Positions 38,001 through 53,000 of a stretch of 64,000 bases of DNA are shown piece by piece; position 1 is the stretch's first letter, and every line of letters begins with the position of its first letter. This DNA comes from Siphonodentalium dalli (taxonomy: Eukaryota; Mollusca; Scaphopoda; Gadilida; Siphonodentaliidae), in assembly GCA_032622095.1 (NCBI GenBank), contig CP136064.1:278157614-278221613 (forward strand), read 5' to 3'. The position numbers and the translations under genes were made by a program. Under the pieces are notes generated by a model, which ran no database searches, was not told the DNA's origin, and saw nothing but the letters and a program-made list of their open reading frames with translations.

Positions 38001-41000
38001 CAGGAGTGGTTTACAGACTTGAATTTGGGTATATATACTGACCTGCTTATGACCATATATCTGTTTATAGTGTTTGTTCCTAGCTGTTTATGGATGTTTT
38101 TGTTTCTTACAGAAAAGGCGCTGAACCTGCTGGAGAAATGGATTAGAGACGGTGCAAGAGATAGTGCAGCAGATATGTGAGTTACATGTATGACTGAGTA
38201 TAGATATGTGATCAACATGTATGACTATGTACAGATATGTGATGTTACATGTATGACTATGTACAGATATGTGATGTTACATGTATGACTGAGTACAGAT
38301 ATGTGATGTTACATGTATGACTGAGTACAGATATGTGAGTTACATGCATGACTGAGTACAGATATGTGATGTTACATGTATGACTGAGTACAGATATGTG
38401 AGTTACATGCATGACTGAGTACAGATATGTGAGTTACATGTATGACTATGTACATATATGTGATGTTACATGTATGACTGAGTACAGATATGTGATGTTA
38501 CATGTATGACTGAGTACAGATATGTGATGTTACATGTATGACTGAGTACAGATATGTGAGTTACATGCATGACAGTATATATGTGTGATGTTACATGTAT
38601 GACTGAGTACAGATATGTGATGTTACATGTATGACTGAGTACAGATATGTGAGTTACATGCATGACTGAGTACAGATATGTGATGTTACATGTATGACTG
38701 AGTACAGATATGTGAGTTACATGCATGACTGAGTACATATATGTGAGTTACATGTATGACTGAGTACAGATATGTGATGTTACATGTATGACTGAGTACA
38801 GATATGTGATGTTACATGTATGACTGAGTACAGATATGTGAGTTACATGCATGACTGAGTACAGATATATGAGTTACATGTATGACTGAGTACAGATATG
38901 TGATGTTACATGTATGACTGAGTACAGATATGTGATGTTACATGTATGACTGAGTACAGATATGTGATGTTACATGTATGACTGAGTACAGATATGTGAG
39001 TTACATGTATGATTGTGTAGAGATATGTGAGTTACATGTATGACTGTGTAGATATATGTGAGTTACATGTATGACTGTGTAGAGCTATGTGAGTTACATG
39101 TATGACTGAGTACAGATAAGGGTGACAAAATATGAACATACTGGCTTTTATATGAGATCAGGCTGGCTAGGTCTGTCCGGCTGGGAATTTAGTGGGAAAG
39201 TGAAAACTTTACAAGTTGATAATTGAAGATTGAAATTTCTCTTTGCAGTGGTTGGTTTTATAGTTATAGGACTGAATTCAGTTCATATTGCTTTACTTCA
39301 TCTACCATAAGTATGTTGAATGATAACTTTGTCTTATTTGCTTGTATATACCAGACCTGGCCTGGAAACGGGTATGTTTCTATGAGAAATGTTCATCTCT
39401 GTGTAAAGTTTAAAGGGATGCACTTGTGGGTAAATGTGCAAAATATATATAAAAGTCTGTAAAAACATAACCCGACTAAGAATACCATGGAGAAGTAGAT
39501 CATCTTTGTTCTTATTCATTTATTGATAGTTCTCATATAACGAAATTTCATGTATTGAAACCATTGTTACGTAAACAAAAATGTTACAGTGATTTGTCAA
39601 CAAACATCACTAATCTTGTAGTAAGTTCAAATATTTTAGTCTGAATATGATTTTCATAATATTTTTCAATGCTTTGACCTTTTCCAATGTTTACCATCAA
39701 GTTTTGAATAAAGTTTGGCATCTTATTGGACTAATTGGAATTTATAATATAATTCCATTGTAACAGTAATGTTTACATAACAATGGTTTTGCCTGTGCTT
39801 TATTGATGGACATGATTTAACATATTTCATGCTAAAACATTAATACATATTTACAAATGCGGATTAGGATGCCTGCAATGGGAGACCGGCACAAGTCAAT
39901 GGAATGACAACTCTATATGCCACCGTGTCCTTTGATATGGACCAAACATGCATTGGCACTATATGGCTATTTTTTGCATAAAGGGCACCGTGAACAGTGC
40001 ACACCCACATCGAGATAGCAGGGGCTAGATAAATGTATCCCCTGTGTGAGACAATTAGGACATGGTGAAAGTGATACCCAAATACCCAGTCGCACGATGA
40101 TTAAGTCTTTATGCTGTTCATGTGAAATCTAATTATTTTTCAAGTTATTAATAATAAAAATTAGAACAAAGTCGATCTATATTTTTATGTACTTGATGAT
40201 GTTAGTTGTTTTACAGACGTTTATATTATTCCGCATGAACCCACATTGAGGACCTTGAGTCCCTCTAAGGTCTGAAACATTTTAAGAGTGCGTTTGAAAT
40301 ATTTAGGTACTTTTTGTTCAATCCTTCCATCGAAACTTTATTTTTCTTTTACCAGCGACCTTGACTACATCGCCAAGGGAGTGTTACACTTGAGAATGTG
40401 TGAACCAGAAGCAGCGCTTATGTCAGTGAAGAATATCAATGAAGTAAGTTGCTTCCCACGAAGTATTTAAAACTTGATTTAGCTGAGATATTTGAGACTT
40501 TGAACTCACTCCAAGGAACTTCACCTTATTGGTGTAACATTACAGAGTTAGCTTCACCTGGGGTAATATATGAGATTGCACTAAGTTAAAGGGGGACTGT
40601 TCTTAAAATCTGTACCTAAAAACACCTTCTAATTTATTACACGCTTGCATAGAAGTACAGTGTTATTGCTGTTCCATATTTATAAATCAGTATATATACA
40701 TCTCGTTGAGGTCAAATGAAGTTCTCCTCAACCATGAAACCAGAATTATAAAATAAATGCATCATCACATCATATAACAAAATAATCCTTGTCAGTCTGT
40801 AGTTTTTAATGCACAGATTATAGGATGGGTGATGTGTAATAAACACAGAACTACACGTCTGCTAATGGGTTTAATGATACAGCGCTTGTGCCATCACAGT
40901 AAGGATAGAACTCAAGGCTGTGCCTCTCATTTTATCCTTCCGCGCTAGCACTCATGTCATATAAACAAACTCATTAACACTATTGTGTTGGTATGTGTAT

Positions 41001-44000
41001 ATGTTCAATGGTAAGGCAAACAAAAAAAAGATTGTATATTTCCATTAACGGAGTGAAAAAATTAGGGTAGGTAGTGAAATAAAAAAAAAAACAATTTTTT
41101 TATCCAGCTGCAGAAATATTGAACTAGCTTGATCGAAGTGACATAAAATGCCAATTCGTGTTGTGGGGAAAGTATTACTTGAACAACACAGTGGAAATAT
41201 ACATTAAGATTGAATAAAAGATCAAACTTGCTTTATGCTTAAGTGTGTGATTTGTTATTCACACAACACATTTTCATTATTTTGGCTTTATTACTTGGTA
41301 CAAGCTTGATGTCACTATAAGAATTTTACCCATAATACCACCACTATACCAGTACTTGTATTGTGACGACTACATCCCATTGTCTGGAGGTAGCCAGTCC
41401 ATGTACACCCAACCCAGCTTGCCTGTTTTTGGAAACAGTAGCTACACCCCTACCATGTGTGGTGATAACCTCTACATATATACAGATTCACACCCACCAT
41501 GTCTGTTGATAGTGTTCCTATGTTCCATAAGTCCCAAACAAGGCATAAAGCAGGCCTGAGATCCAAATCGCAAAAATCATGCCCATCAATCCACAACCCA
41601 TCACACACCTGGAGTTTTAACTTTTGAGGTCCAGCTGTCACTTCATGGTCCCTTTACACAGGGATATGTTAGAAACCATGTGTTTTGCACACTAATGATC
41701 ATCAATATGTATGTGCATTGGTGGTAAAAACAGTAAAAATAAAAATTTTTTTTTTTTTTTTTTTAGGAAATATTTGGCTTTTTTTCTCAAAATATCGATA
41801 AAAAGTTTAAGGTCGTCGGTTATTTTTAGGGTCGGTCGATGTGCGGAAACATAGTATCTTTTTTTTTTGGCCTAAATATGCAACAAATAAGTTAATTTGA
41901 GTCGAGGATGTATGCTAAATGCACACACATATACAAAGAACTGCAGATAATAGTATGATGAGGTCCATTCTATTCATTGCATTCAGGTTTTTCTATCCAT
42001 AAATTATTTTTATTCCCATCAGGTCGTAGACAGTGAAAATTTGCAGATTTTGGTCGACTAACATGTTTTATTCCAGAGCGATGTCCATTTCCATTGGTAC
42101 TCTTGGCATATTGGTAAAGTTCTTGTCATTACTTCAGGCTAAGAAAATCCCTCAAATAGTGAAAATTTTAGTACAGTCTCCCTTAATCAAGATAAGTGGC
42201 TACCATAGATGCATAGTTTAGTGAGAATGAGAACTTCTTTGTGCTAAAGCACCACATAGTTTTGGTAACAGATGTGAACTATTTGTTGTTGAAGTTGAAG
42301 CCACACTTAGTTCTGATGAGCGATGAGAACAAATTTGTATAAAGACCATTCACAGTTTTTATGTTCTGTTAAAGGCTTACATATTTGGTTTACTTAAGAC
42401 ATAAAATGACTTTCTTCCTATGATCATTTGATATTGACGAATTATAGAATTTGAAATGTAATTTTCAGAAAATTCTGATAAAGAAGATTACAGACAACTG
42501 GCGTCTTTTAGTTTGTTGCAAGGTTGGATTTTTTCCACTAGCTCAGGTGAGTGTTTACCAATATTAAGATATTACTAAAGGTACTCAATCTGATTTGATG
42601 GTTCCCTGCCCCCATATCATCAGATTCCAACAACAACATTTTTTTAAATGCTGCTTCAGTTTTCAGAATCGGTTAATTGCCAAAAAATAATGCTAACCAA
42701 CTATAGTATAAAATTGCCCAAAACCTCATTATTTATCAACATTCAGTGAAATTTGGCCAGATTGTCATATAGCTAAAACCCAAAGCTACTTGATTTTAGA
42801 GTTATCCATCTTCATCTGCACTTTGGTCCGAGACCGTCTTCTCGTCAACTTTTTTGCCAGGCTGCCAAAAAGTACCTCTGCAGAAAATAATAAATTTAAA
42901 AATTTGACATGTTATCACTCGAATCAAATATTTTTAACCCCGAAGCCAAAGAAATAGTAATTTGGGAGCGTTAATTTGGATTATGCATCTTTAAGTCATA
43001 GTTATTTCTATTTAACTTCCACAAATACAAAGATCTAATCAATCCTCTAATACCAAGAAAATTGGCAGAAACTTTTCATCAATAGCTTTGATAAAATTCA
43101 GTGTAAAGAAGTTGAGTATATAGATGGTCTATCTCTTCCAATAACAAGTTTTATATTGATTTCTTGGTATGAAATAATAAAAATGAATCGAGGACCCCTG
43201 TCCAGTAATGCTTCTATCAATTAATATTGATTTTATTTAAACAATTTTCTGGTATATAGTTAGAACCGCACAGCTTGTGAATGTGGTGAATATTATCGTC
43301 CAAGTTTGTTGTGATGCAACATTAAATCGAGAGCCATCAAACTTGAATTGTAACTTGCGGCATAACAAATGAGTTCGTTAAAATTCACCTCCTTCACACG
43401 TCTACGAGGTTCTGTATTTATCACACACCAGCAGTCAAAGCATAGCGTGCAAGAGAATTCTATCCCATGAAGTTTCATAATCGATCTGTTCTAAAAATAG
43501 CCCATCAAAACAGGGAGAACTGATATTTAGTACAATTGGAACCTGTGCATTTGCGATTATGAGGTCCATTGAACTTTTTTTTAGTGAGGTTATCCCCCTT
43601 TTTCAACTTAGAAATGTTTCGCAACATGCATAAATTGGTCAGAGCTTTCATTCCTTGTATTTTTGTTTCGAAATACAAATATGTTAATATGGCCACCCTT
43701 AATGTTGCCTAATTGCACTGCACGTGGGTGGGCTATAATCCTTAGTCTCACTGGGACAGTCTCGCTTCTAGTTAACTTTATTGTCATGATATGGCTTGGT
43801 GTCTAAAATGATAATGAAACTTAACTAGAAAAAATAATAGTGAAACAAATTTCTATCTTTTACAAACAATGTGATAATGTACTGTAATTTGTAATTGATG
43901 CCCTGGTTAGAGTAATAATAAATGTATTTCTATCATTTTAGCTTCTCAGACGACACCTGCCACATGTACTTCTTGAAGCTTTGGTTCATTTGCATGATAC

Positions 44001-47000
44001 CGGAGATATACCCTTCAAGACAGCTGTAGATTTGTTGAAGGTAAGAATTTTAATATACACATATCAAATAAAAAATACATGCTACCCATGCATAATTAGT
44101 CTTTACCTCTCTAGTAATGCAGATTAATCATGAATAACTCATAAAATATAAATAATGCAAAATTTCTGAACCCATATGAAACATAATTATTTAAAGGGAC
44201 ACAAGGCACTCACAGTGGGTAAATGTGCAACAATTAATAATGATCAATTATTGGATTTCTCATTGTAATAGCTCTCACTTTGTTTGGAATTTGGGCCCTT
44301 AATTTGTTCAACACTGCAGACAAGAATTCTGCTTACAGTACCATTGTTGTACTAATATTTGTTATTGTACTGTAGGGAAACTTCTCTATTAAATATAAAG
44401 CCTCCTCTCTTTTCAGGGTGAAGAGGATCTATCAGCCACACATTATTGTCATATCTTTGATTATCTAGAGATTCTTGCAAGTGGTATGTTACTGGAGTGT
44501 ATATGACTGGAGTGTATATTATACTGTAAAATGACTCATCTTCAAGACTCGTCTTTTTTTGGAATTCGTTTTATGAATAAAGTTGAAAAAAATTGAGCAC
44601 GAACACACTGGGTTAAATAAAGGTATGGGAGGTGTCGGAATAACTTGTTAAACATATCTGAGCATTTGTAGGTTATGTCATTGTGTTTAAGTACACGTTA
44701 AAAATTATTGCTTGTAAATATTGATTTTTATAACTGGATCAAAGTCATCTGAATGGACAACGAAGATGATGATCCAATTTCTTTGCTATAATTCTGTAGT
44801 CTCCGATACGATATATCAACTTCGCTTCATTCAATTTCACCTAGTTATATTCAAATGAAAGGGAATTTTATTGCCAATAAGATACATCTGGGGATATTTT
44901 TGCTGAACTGACCGATTTCTAGAATTTATAAGGGTTTTGATAGTTGGTGTGGTTTTAGCCGGTATGGACCTTGTGAACCTTGTCACTGGTATAGTCTATA
45001 TAGGTATTTTATTATGTTTCCCCAGGAGCCTGTGGGTCCCGGGGAGTGCTTTGTATTGTTTTTCTTTGCTTCTTTTTAACCCTTTGAGTGCCAGGGGCCG
45101 ATATTATCGGCCCTAAACCTACACAATAAGTCTGTTAAAGAATATAATAAAATATATTAAAATTGTAAAAAATAAAAAAAAAAAAAAAAAAAAATTGTTA
45201 AGCCAATGCATTCTCTTATATATGCGAGGCGACCTATGGTCGACTCGCATATATAAGAGAATGCATTGGCACATGGTATATGGGTTGATACAAAAATCGG
45301 ACCTGGCACTCAAAGGGTTTTTAAAGTTTTGGTATTCTCAATCATCCAATATTTTAGTTTTTCAATTTGGCTAAAGTTTCTAGAATTTATATTGACCAGT
45401 GTGGACCCTGTTTTTTCCCTTTATAATTTTGTCTAAGAATGTATTTCTTCTGGTGTTTTTCTTGTTTCTTTTAATTTGACTTCTTTTTATTCTATTTATT
45501 TTTTTCAGATAACAAGAGGCATCACATATTCAGTGATATATTTGTAAGTTCTGTTCATAATTATTAATTTTTCAAAGCCTATTTGTAGGGAGGCATCTTT
45601 TGTAATGCAATTGATTGCATTTGAACTAAATTGAGAGGGTATTTCATGCCACTCATGTACTAATAATGTTAATTCATTACACTAACCACCCATAACACAT
45701 AGTATTAATCAATGCATTAGTAAATTAGTTTCAATGTGTTTTACATGATTATTACCCCGGTCATAGGACATTGATTAGCCATCCTCATTGGGAGGGAGTA
45801 ATCCGTGCAGATAAAGAGCATATCAGGATTAGCATACTGACAATATCCATCCACTCCTGACCGGGTACTCGTTTAAGGGTGAGTATGAGATTGCTCGTCG
45901 ACCAATGCAACAAATGTTTTGACATTAGTTAGCAGAGAACAGGATTTGAATGCATGACGTTACAAGCCAAGCAATCTAACCACTTGTCTACCGCACCATA
46001 TGTCTTCATACCATTATTGAATTCATCAAACAAATTTACAAAACTTAAAAAAATTAATTCCTGTCCAACTAATTGTAACCATCTCAAAGTTTTACTGTTC
46101 TCTAGAATGAGGAAATTATAAAAGTAATTCTTGTTCAATTCCTACTGTTTGTACACTCTTATATCTCCTTCTTTTGAGTTGAGATGTTGTGATCTGAGTC
46201 ATTGTTGATTTAATGATATCTATACTGTGATAGTATAGCGTCTTTAGATGATGTTCATCCTGTGTGGAGGGTGGGGCATTTGGCCCCTGGTTGTCGTGTT
46301 TGGTGTCTGGGAAGTGTTTAGACAGATGTGTGTTGACATTCAGATTTTTGTGCGTTGTCGTTTGGATCTTTTTTGTGCGTTGTCGTTTGGATCTTTTTTG
46401 TGTGTTGCCATAGCCAATGAGTGTAGTACGAGACACACCAGTTTGGTATATTGGGATTGCTTTCACCGGGTGTGACACTATTGACTACATCCTTGTAATT
46501 GAGTTGGATAAGAATTATATGAGGGCGAGGGTGATACTCCAGGGAGGACCTCAATTACTAGGAAATACTAGGTTACTAAAATATTCCTATTAACCCTTTA
46601 CCCAACAAACCGGCCAAAACCGGCCAAATAAAGCTTCAACAGCCTAAAATATCTTCGGTCTGTCTCAATAGAACCATACAAATATGGGTATCATTGGAAC
46701 CGGCTCATTGACCACATTGTGATGGTTACAGTTATACCCTGTGCCAATGCATTCTCTTATATATGCGAGTCGACCATAGGTCGCCTCGCATATATAAGAG
46801 AATGCATTGGCCTAAAAAAATCTTTTTTTAACACTTTTTAGCATTTTTTCTTACATTCTTTAACAATTTTATAATTTGTAATGTGTTAAGCCAATGCATT
46901 CTCTTATATATGCGAGGCGACCTATGGTCGACTCGCATATATAAGAGAATGCATTGGCACAGGGCCGTTCTGTTGGTTAAAGGGTTAATTTAGGTCCTCC

Positions 47001-50000
47001 CTGAACAGGTCAAGCACATCCTGCATTCAAATATTATCATAATATTTATCTAATAATAAAGTTGAATTTGACATGCTGAATCCACCATTTCCCTGTTTTT
47101 TGTGGGAAACTATGGGATCACGCCTTGTAATATGGTGTCTGTCATTTGCAGAATGAGGTCCCCAGAGGGTGAATTTAGTGATGCTAGCCCACATAGCGGG
47201 CTAGCATCACCAAATTCACCCTCTGGGAACCTCATTCTGCTGAGGTGTAAGCAGAATGAGGTCCCCAGAGGGTGAATTTGGTGATGCTAGCCCGCTATGC
47301 GGGGTAGCATCACTAAATTCACCCTCTATATATATATGTGTCCTTTATAGACTCAAAAACGGCTCCATCGATTGAGCCCAAACTTCCCATCTAAGGGTAA
47401 AAACCCACGGGAATGGTCATCGGACCATTCGCGAGCCCGTGCGACAACTTCTTCACCCTTCAACTGCCACCGCAATGGGGATTGATGGGTTAATCGCGTG
47501 ATAATTAATGAGCGTTTGTATATGACGCATCGCTATTAAAGAGCGTTTGTTTACAATATCAACGCAACGTTATCGCTCAAAATTTTTTTAATTCTTCCAT
47601 CTAAAACATAATTACGTGTTGGACTCTGTCATTTTAAGAATATATAAGTATTACAAGCAGACACACGAAGTCTCAGCGTAAAATTTTGAAAAATAAGACT
47701 TTTATCGATATAAATCGATTTGAATGGGAAATCCTATGTTAAAATTTAGCATCGAAAAAAAATTAATTTCTTCCATCTAAAACATAATTACGTGTTGGAC
47801 TCTGTCATTTTAAGAATATATAAGTATTACAAGCAGACACACAAAGTCTCAGCTTAAAATTTTGAAAAATAAGAGTTTTATTGACATAAATCGATTTGAA
47901 TGGGAAATCCTATGTTAATAAATTTTAGGGCTCTGCGAGTGTTTTCTGAGCTGCTACATATTGGCCACCAGGGTCCATATTTGACAAATTCTACCTGATA
48001 TCTTTTGCTTTTGGAAACTGGGGATATCTAATTTCGTACTTGGGGCTTCCAAGGGATGGGGGAGATTTTCGTCGGGTCAGTTTGTTGAAACGGGTTCCCA
48101 CAAATGACCTTGGGCGATATCTCCGTCGTCAGCGGTGACATCGACGTGAAATTTTTTATGTATGGTCAACTCGGGACGGGGAATATTTTTGTCGGGTTAT
48201 ATGATATGCCTGTACAGGGTTACCTTGAAAAACAAAAAATAATGGATCGACCAAAGCCATGGGACCAATGCCACCAGTGGCGGGCTAATCTGCTAGTCTT
48301 ATATATTTTAAATTAAATTTTTATTTTACAGATCATTCTCAGTGATATTTATTTGAAAAGATTATCAGAACCAAAGGAAACAGCTCCACCAAGTTGTCTG
48401 CAATTTTCAGGAGTGAGTAGTCAGGATATTCTGTGAATGAAAATGGAATAACTCAACATTATTAAAGGAGTGTAGCCTGCAGCTCAAACCAATATTTATT
48501 AAGAATAACTCAACATGTATTATAGGAGTGTAATCTGCAATTGAAACCAGCTACAACATATACTTGACGCCCTCAGCCAATATACTTGACGCCCCTGACA
48601 ATATTTTTCGAATATTAGATTACCCTGGTTCTAACTCTAGTAGGTGTCTATGGGGATAATGTGGAAGGAATTTTCATCGGTAACTCTACTGATATAATTG
48701 AAAATGTACATTCTGTATGCTTAATAATATAAACACCTGATGGTGCTAGCAAGCCTTGAAATAGTGTCTGTCATTTGCAGAATGAGGTCCCCAGAGGGTG
48801 AATTTAGTGATGCTACCCTGCATAGCGGGCTAGCATCACCAAATTCACCCTCTGGGGACCTCATTCTGCTTACACCTCAGCAGAATGAGGTTCCCAGAGG
48901 GTGAATTTGGTGATGCTAGCCCGCTATGCAGGGTAGCATCACTAAATTCACCCTCTGGGAACCTCATTCTGCAAATGACAGACACACTGTTTCAAGGCTT
49001 GGGTGCTAGGCCTCTTTCTTTTCTCTTATTGTGAAGTTACAATGTTGAGTTGAATACAATCAACCATCGATTTCATTGGACTTCTTATTTCATTAGTGTG
49101 CTGGGAGTTACAGTAATGCCCTAATTAATCGACTCCATAACCACAGCAGAATTATGGGTAACTTTTCAGGATTTAGTCGGAAATATGGCTTGTTGCCATT
49201 CACCGGAAAGCTCTCCCCGAGAGCTTTCCGATGAATGGCAACAAGCCATATTTCCGACTAAATCCTGAAAAGTTACCCATAATTCTGCTGTGGTTATGGA
49301 GTCGATTAATTAGGGCATTAATGTATGTGGCACAGAATGTGTAGCGCAGAAGGCAAACTTTGATAAATAAAGTTTGTTGACGTTTTTGTCTGCAAGATTT
49401 TTCAGCACTCACTTATCTCACAATTTAATTCACAAATCAGTAGTATGGTCTTCTGACATCACTCATTTCACAATATAGACAACACAGTGTCACTTCATAT
49501 ATCAAACACTGATGTGGGATGTGCATTTATTTTTTATTTTATACCCCGGGCAGTATATAGTATATAGGAATCAGCTTGCTTTTCGTCCATCTGTCTGTCA
49601 GTCTGTGGACACAACTTTGTCCAAGCTTGTATTCCTACATTTTTCAGTAAATTTTTTAGAAATTGGCACAGATATTTAGTACCATCGGAACCTGTGCACC
49701 TGCGATTATGAGGACTGTCTGACTTTATTGTGGAGTTATGTCCCTTTTCGACATGCACAATTTTGTCCAAGCTTGTGTTTCTTATGTTTTTTAATTTCGA
49801 AAAAACAAATATGTTAATATGGCTACCCTTAATGTAGCCCAGTTGCACTGCGGGGGAATCCTTATTGGGACAGTCCCACCTCAAGTTTTATCTCCTCCTC
49901 AGATCAAGTATAGCGGCCTATTTGTGAAGCGACATTCATTTATTCTCCTCCTCAGATTAAGTATAGCGGCCTATTTGTGAAGCGACATTCATTTATTCTC

Positions 50001-53000
50001 CTCCTCAGATTAAGTATAGCGGCCTATTTGTGAAGCGACATCCATTTATTCTCCTCCTCAGATTAAGTATAGCGGCCTATTTGTTTATTCTCCTCCTCAG
50101 ATTAAGTATAGCGGCCTATTTGATTAATCTCCTCCTCAGATCAAGTATAGCGGCCTATTTGTGAAGCGACATTCATTTATTCTCCTCCTCAGATGAAGTA
50201 TAGCGGCCTATTTGTTTCATCTCCTCCTCAGATTAAGTATAGTGGCCTATTTGTGAAGCGACATTCATTTTTTCTCCTTCTCAGATTAAGTATAGCGGCC
50301 TATTTGTGAAGCGACATTCATGGCTGGACCAGCTGCCTCCATTTAATGGCCTGATGTCAAGCAGACAGAAATGTGTTCAGGCAACATTGTCCACTCCCAA
50401 AGTATCAAGGAGACTAGTGCATGTGTCTTCACTGACCGACCATGTGTCTCCACCGACAGGCCATGTGTCTCCACCGACAGGCCATGTGTCTCCACCGACT
50501 GGCCATGTGTCTTCACCGACTGTCTCATCATCCAGTATATGTCTTTGTTCAGCTTGCAATGATGACTTGCTGAAACTTCAGGTGTGTATTGTGTCGATGC
50601 ATATGTTGTTATACCGTATTTGTCTATGTTTAATAGTGCGTGTATAACACCTATATTGTAAATGTCAGCTTTGACATTCTGTGGGTATAAATTTCTATTA
50701 TAGGTGACTTAGACAAACTTTGAATGTTTGAAGTTTGAATGAACCATGTCGTTTAATATATACATGTATTTACTAAATAGATTTCAGACATGCACGTCAC
50801 TGTAATACACCATTCTTTCATTCTATTTCAGTCTATACTATGCTCATCGTGCTATGCCACAAATCTACCCCAACTTCTACAGAGAATACAGAAATCAGAA
50901 TTAAGGGGGAAGGACTCTGTTCTACTGCTGTGTCTGTGTCAGTGTGACTGGGAGGAGGCCGTGGAGATCTGTATCACTAAGTATCCAGCTATCCTACCAT
51001 CATTTGCTCAGTCTGTTTGTCAACAGGATCTCTTATGGGTAAGCTATCTTCTTGTTTAAAGATGTATTTGATTTAAACAACATATTAAAATTATGATGAA
51101 CAACATTTTGATGATGAAAATATGAGTATAATAGAAAAGGGGGAAGAGGAGCGAGTAGCAAGCAGATATCCAGTTTTGTTGAGCTATCTCCTCAGGAAAG
51201 TAGAATGAGTGTAGAAATAAGGAAAGCATGACAAGTGGCCGAGTTGAACAAAAATGATACTATATAGATGAGTTTACAATATGTGTTGTAAGGATAAACT
51301 TAGGAAGGTAGTAAGGAGACGGGGTATATTCATGAGTAATACAAGACAGAGAAAGGTAGATGGAGAGAGAGAAAGGGGGAGTGTTATGTGAAAGAAAAGT
51401 CAGTGCCACTGTTCTAAAAAATTTGAAACTAACTGTTATGAAATGAACTATTTTGAAATGAGTTGTTTTGAAGCAAACGATAAGAACTCCATGGGATATC
51501 GGTGCTATGCCATTGAATTGTTAGTATATTGTTTGCAAGGACCACCTTTGTGTATATATTATTCCGCAGCTCTGAATATTTCATCATTTATTTCAGATGA
51601 TAGCAATGGCATGCCTTTAAGTAAGATCTTGGTATTTAAGAAAGTGGGGTCAATATTTGAGAATGAGTCAGAACTGAGTAGGGTATATCTTGGACAGAAT
51701 AATAGAAAGTGTTCTGCGCTTTCTACTTCCCCGCATAAAAAATTGTCAGATATATTAGAGTTCCAGACCTCAAGTTACAACAACAACATAAAATGAAAGT
51801 GACACTGTGGCTTTACTTGGAGAGGGGATAATATCATATATTACAGCTATTGGTGAGATAAGGAATGTAGAAAGTTTAACTCTTCCATGACTGGAGCATC
51901 ATGAAATTTTGCGAAATCCCTGTGCCGATGCATTATCTCATACATATTTTGAAGACCTCTGTTTGTCTGTTTGTTTGTCTGTTTGTCTGTATGTCATTTA
52001 TACAAATCTACGATTCTCGACCGATCGGGACGAAACTTGGTACGTGTGTGTAGTTTGACCAGGCGGTCAACGTTGTATTGGCGAGCCTGTGCGGCGCCCG
52101 CTTCGCGCATGCGCAGACGAGATCCGTGGTCCAGTGGTTAGCGCGTTGGACTTGTCTTCGCTGTCAACACAGCGAGGCGAGTTCGCGGCTGGCTGGTGGT
52201 CTGTTATGAGTTTCCACACAGCAGTGGCTTGGCCGACTTGAGCGATGTGCAATTGTTGGATTGTACACTGTTTGAATCTCGCGCCAAGTTGTGACCCTTG
52301 AGCAAGGTCGCTCGTACTGTGTCTGCTTTGCACCACCCATGCATTACAAGGGTACCTGATAATGAGCAGTGAAAGATCTTGTCAGTATGCTAGCCATATG
52401 GTATCCTCGCATACTCCCGGCTGTACCTCCCCCTGTCCCCGGGGAGCAGTAGATGGTTACTGAATGTTCAGGCTCATCAGGGTAATAATTGTAAAACTTT
52501 GAGCGCTTTGGGCCTCATGGGAAAGGCGCTTTACAAATGCTATACATTATTATCTCGGAAACGGGTGGAGCTATCGACTTGAAATTTGCTATGTGAATGT
52601 ATCTTGCCCCGGATACGAATTTTATCGGGTCGCCGAGCCCGTGCGACGCCCGTGCAGCGCATGCGCAGACGAGATCTCGGAAACGGGTGCAGCTATCGAC
52701 TTGAAATTTGGTATGTGAATGTATCTTGCCCCGGATACGAATTTTATCGGGTCGCCGAGCCCGTGCGACGCCCGTGCAGCGCATGTGCAGACGAGATCTC
52801 GGAAACGGGTGGAGCTATCGACTTGAAATTTGGTATGTGAATGTATCTTGCCCCGGATAAGAATTTTATCGGGTCGCCGAGCCCGTGCGACGCAAGCTTC
52901 GCGCATGCGCAGACCAGATCTCGGAAACGGGTGGAGCTATCGACTTGAAATTTGGTTTTTGTATAGCCCGGACAACGTCGGGCTCATCGGCTAGTCTTAT

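Noticed and set aside
50343-50562. Alternative open frames through the exon 20 heptad repeat on both strands
   Set aside because: A 21-bp repeat keeps several frames open; the HPS3 frame is fixed by phase and flanking similarity.
52121-52200. tRNA gene (CCGTGGTCCAGTGGTTAGCG)
   Set aside because: The sequence continues into a SINE body shared with 45766-46015.
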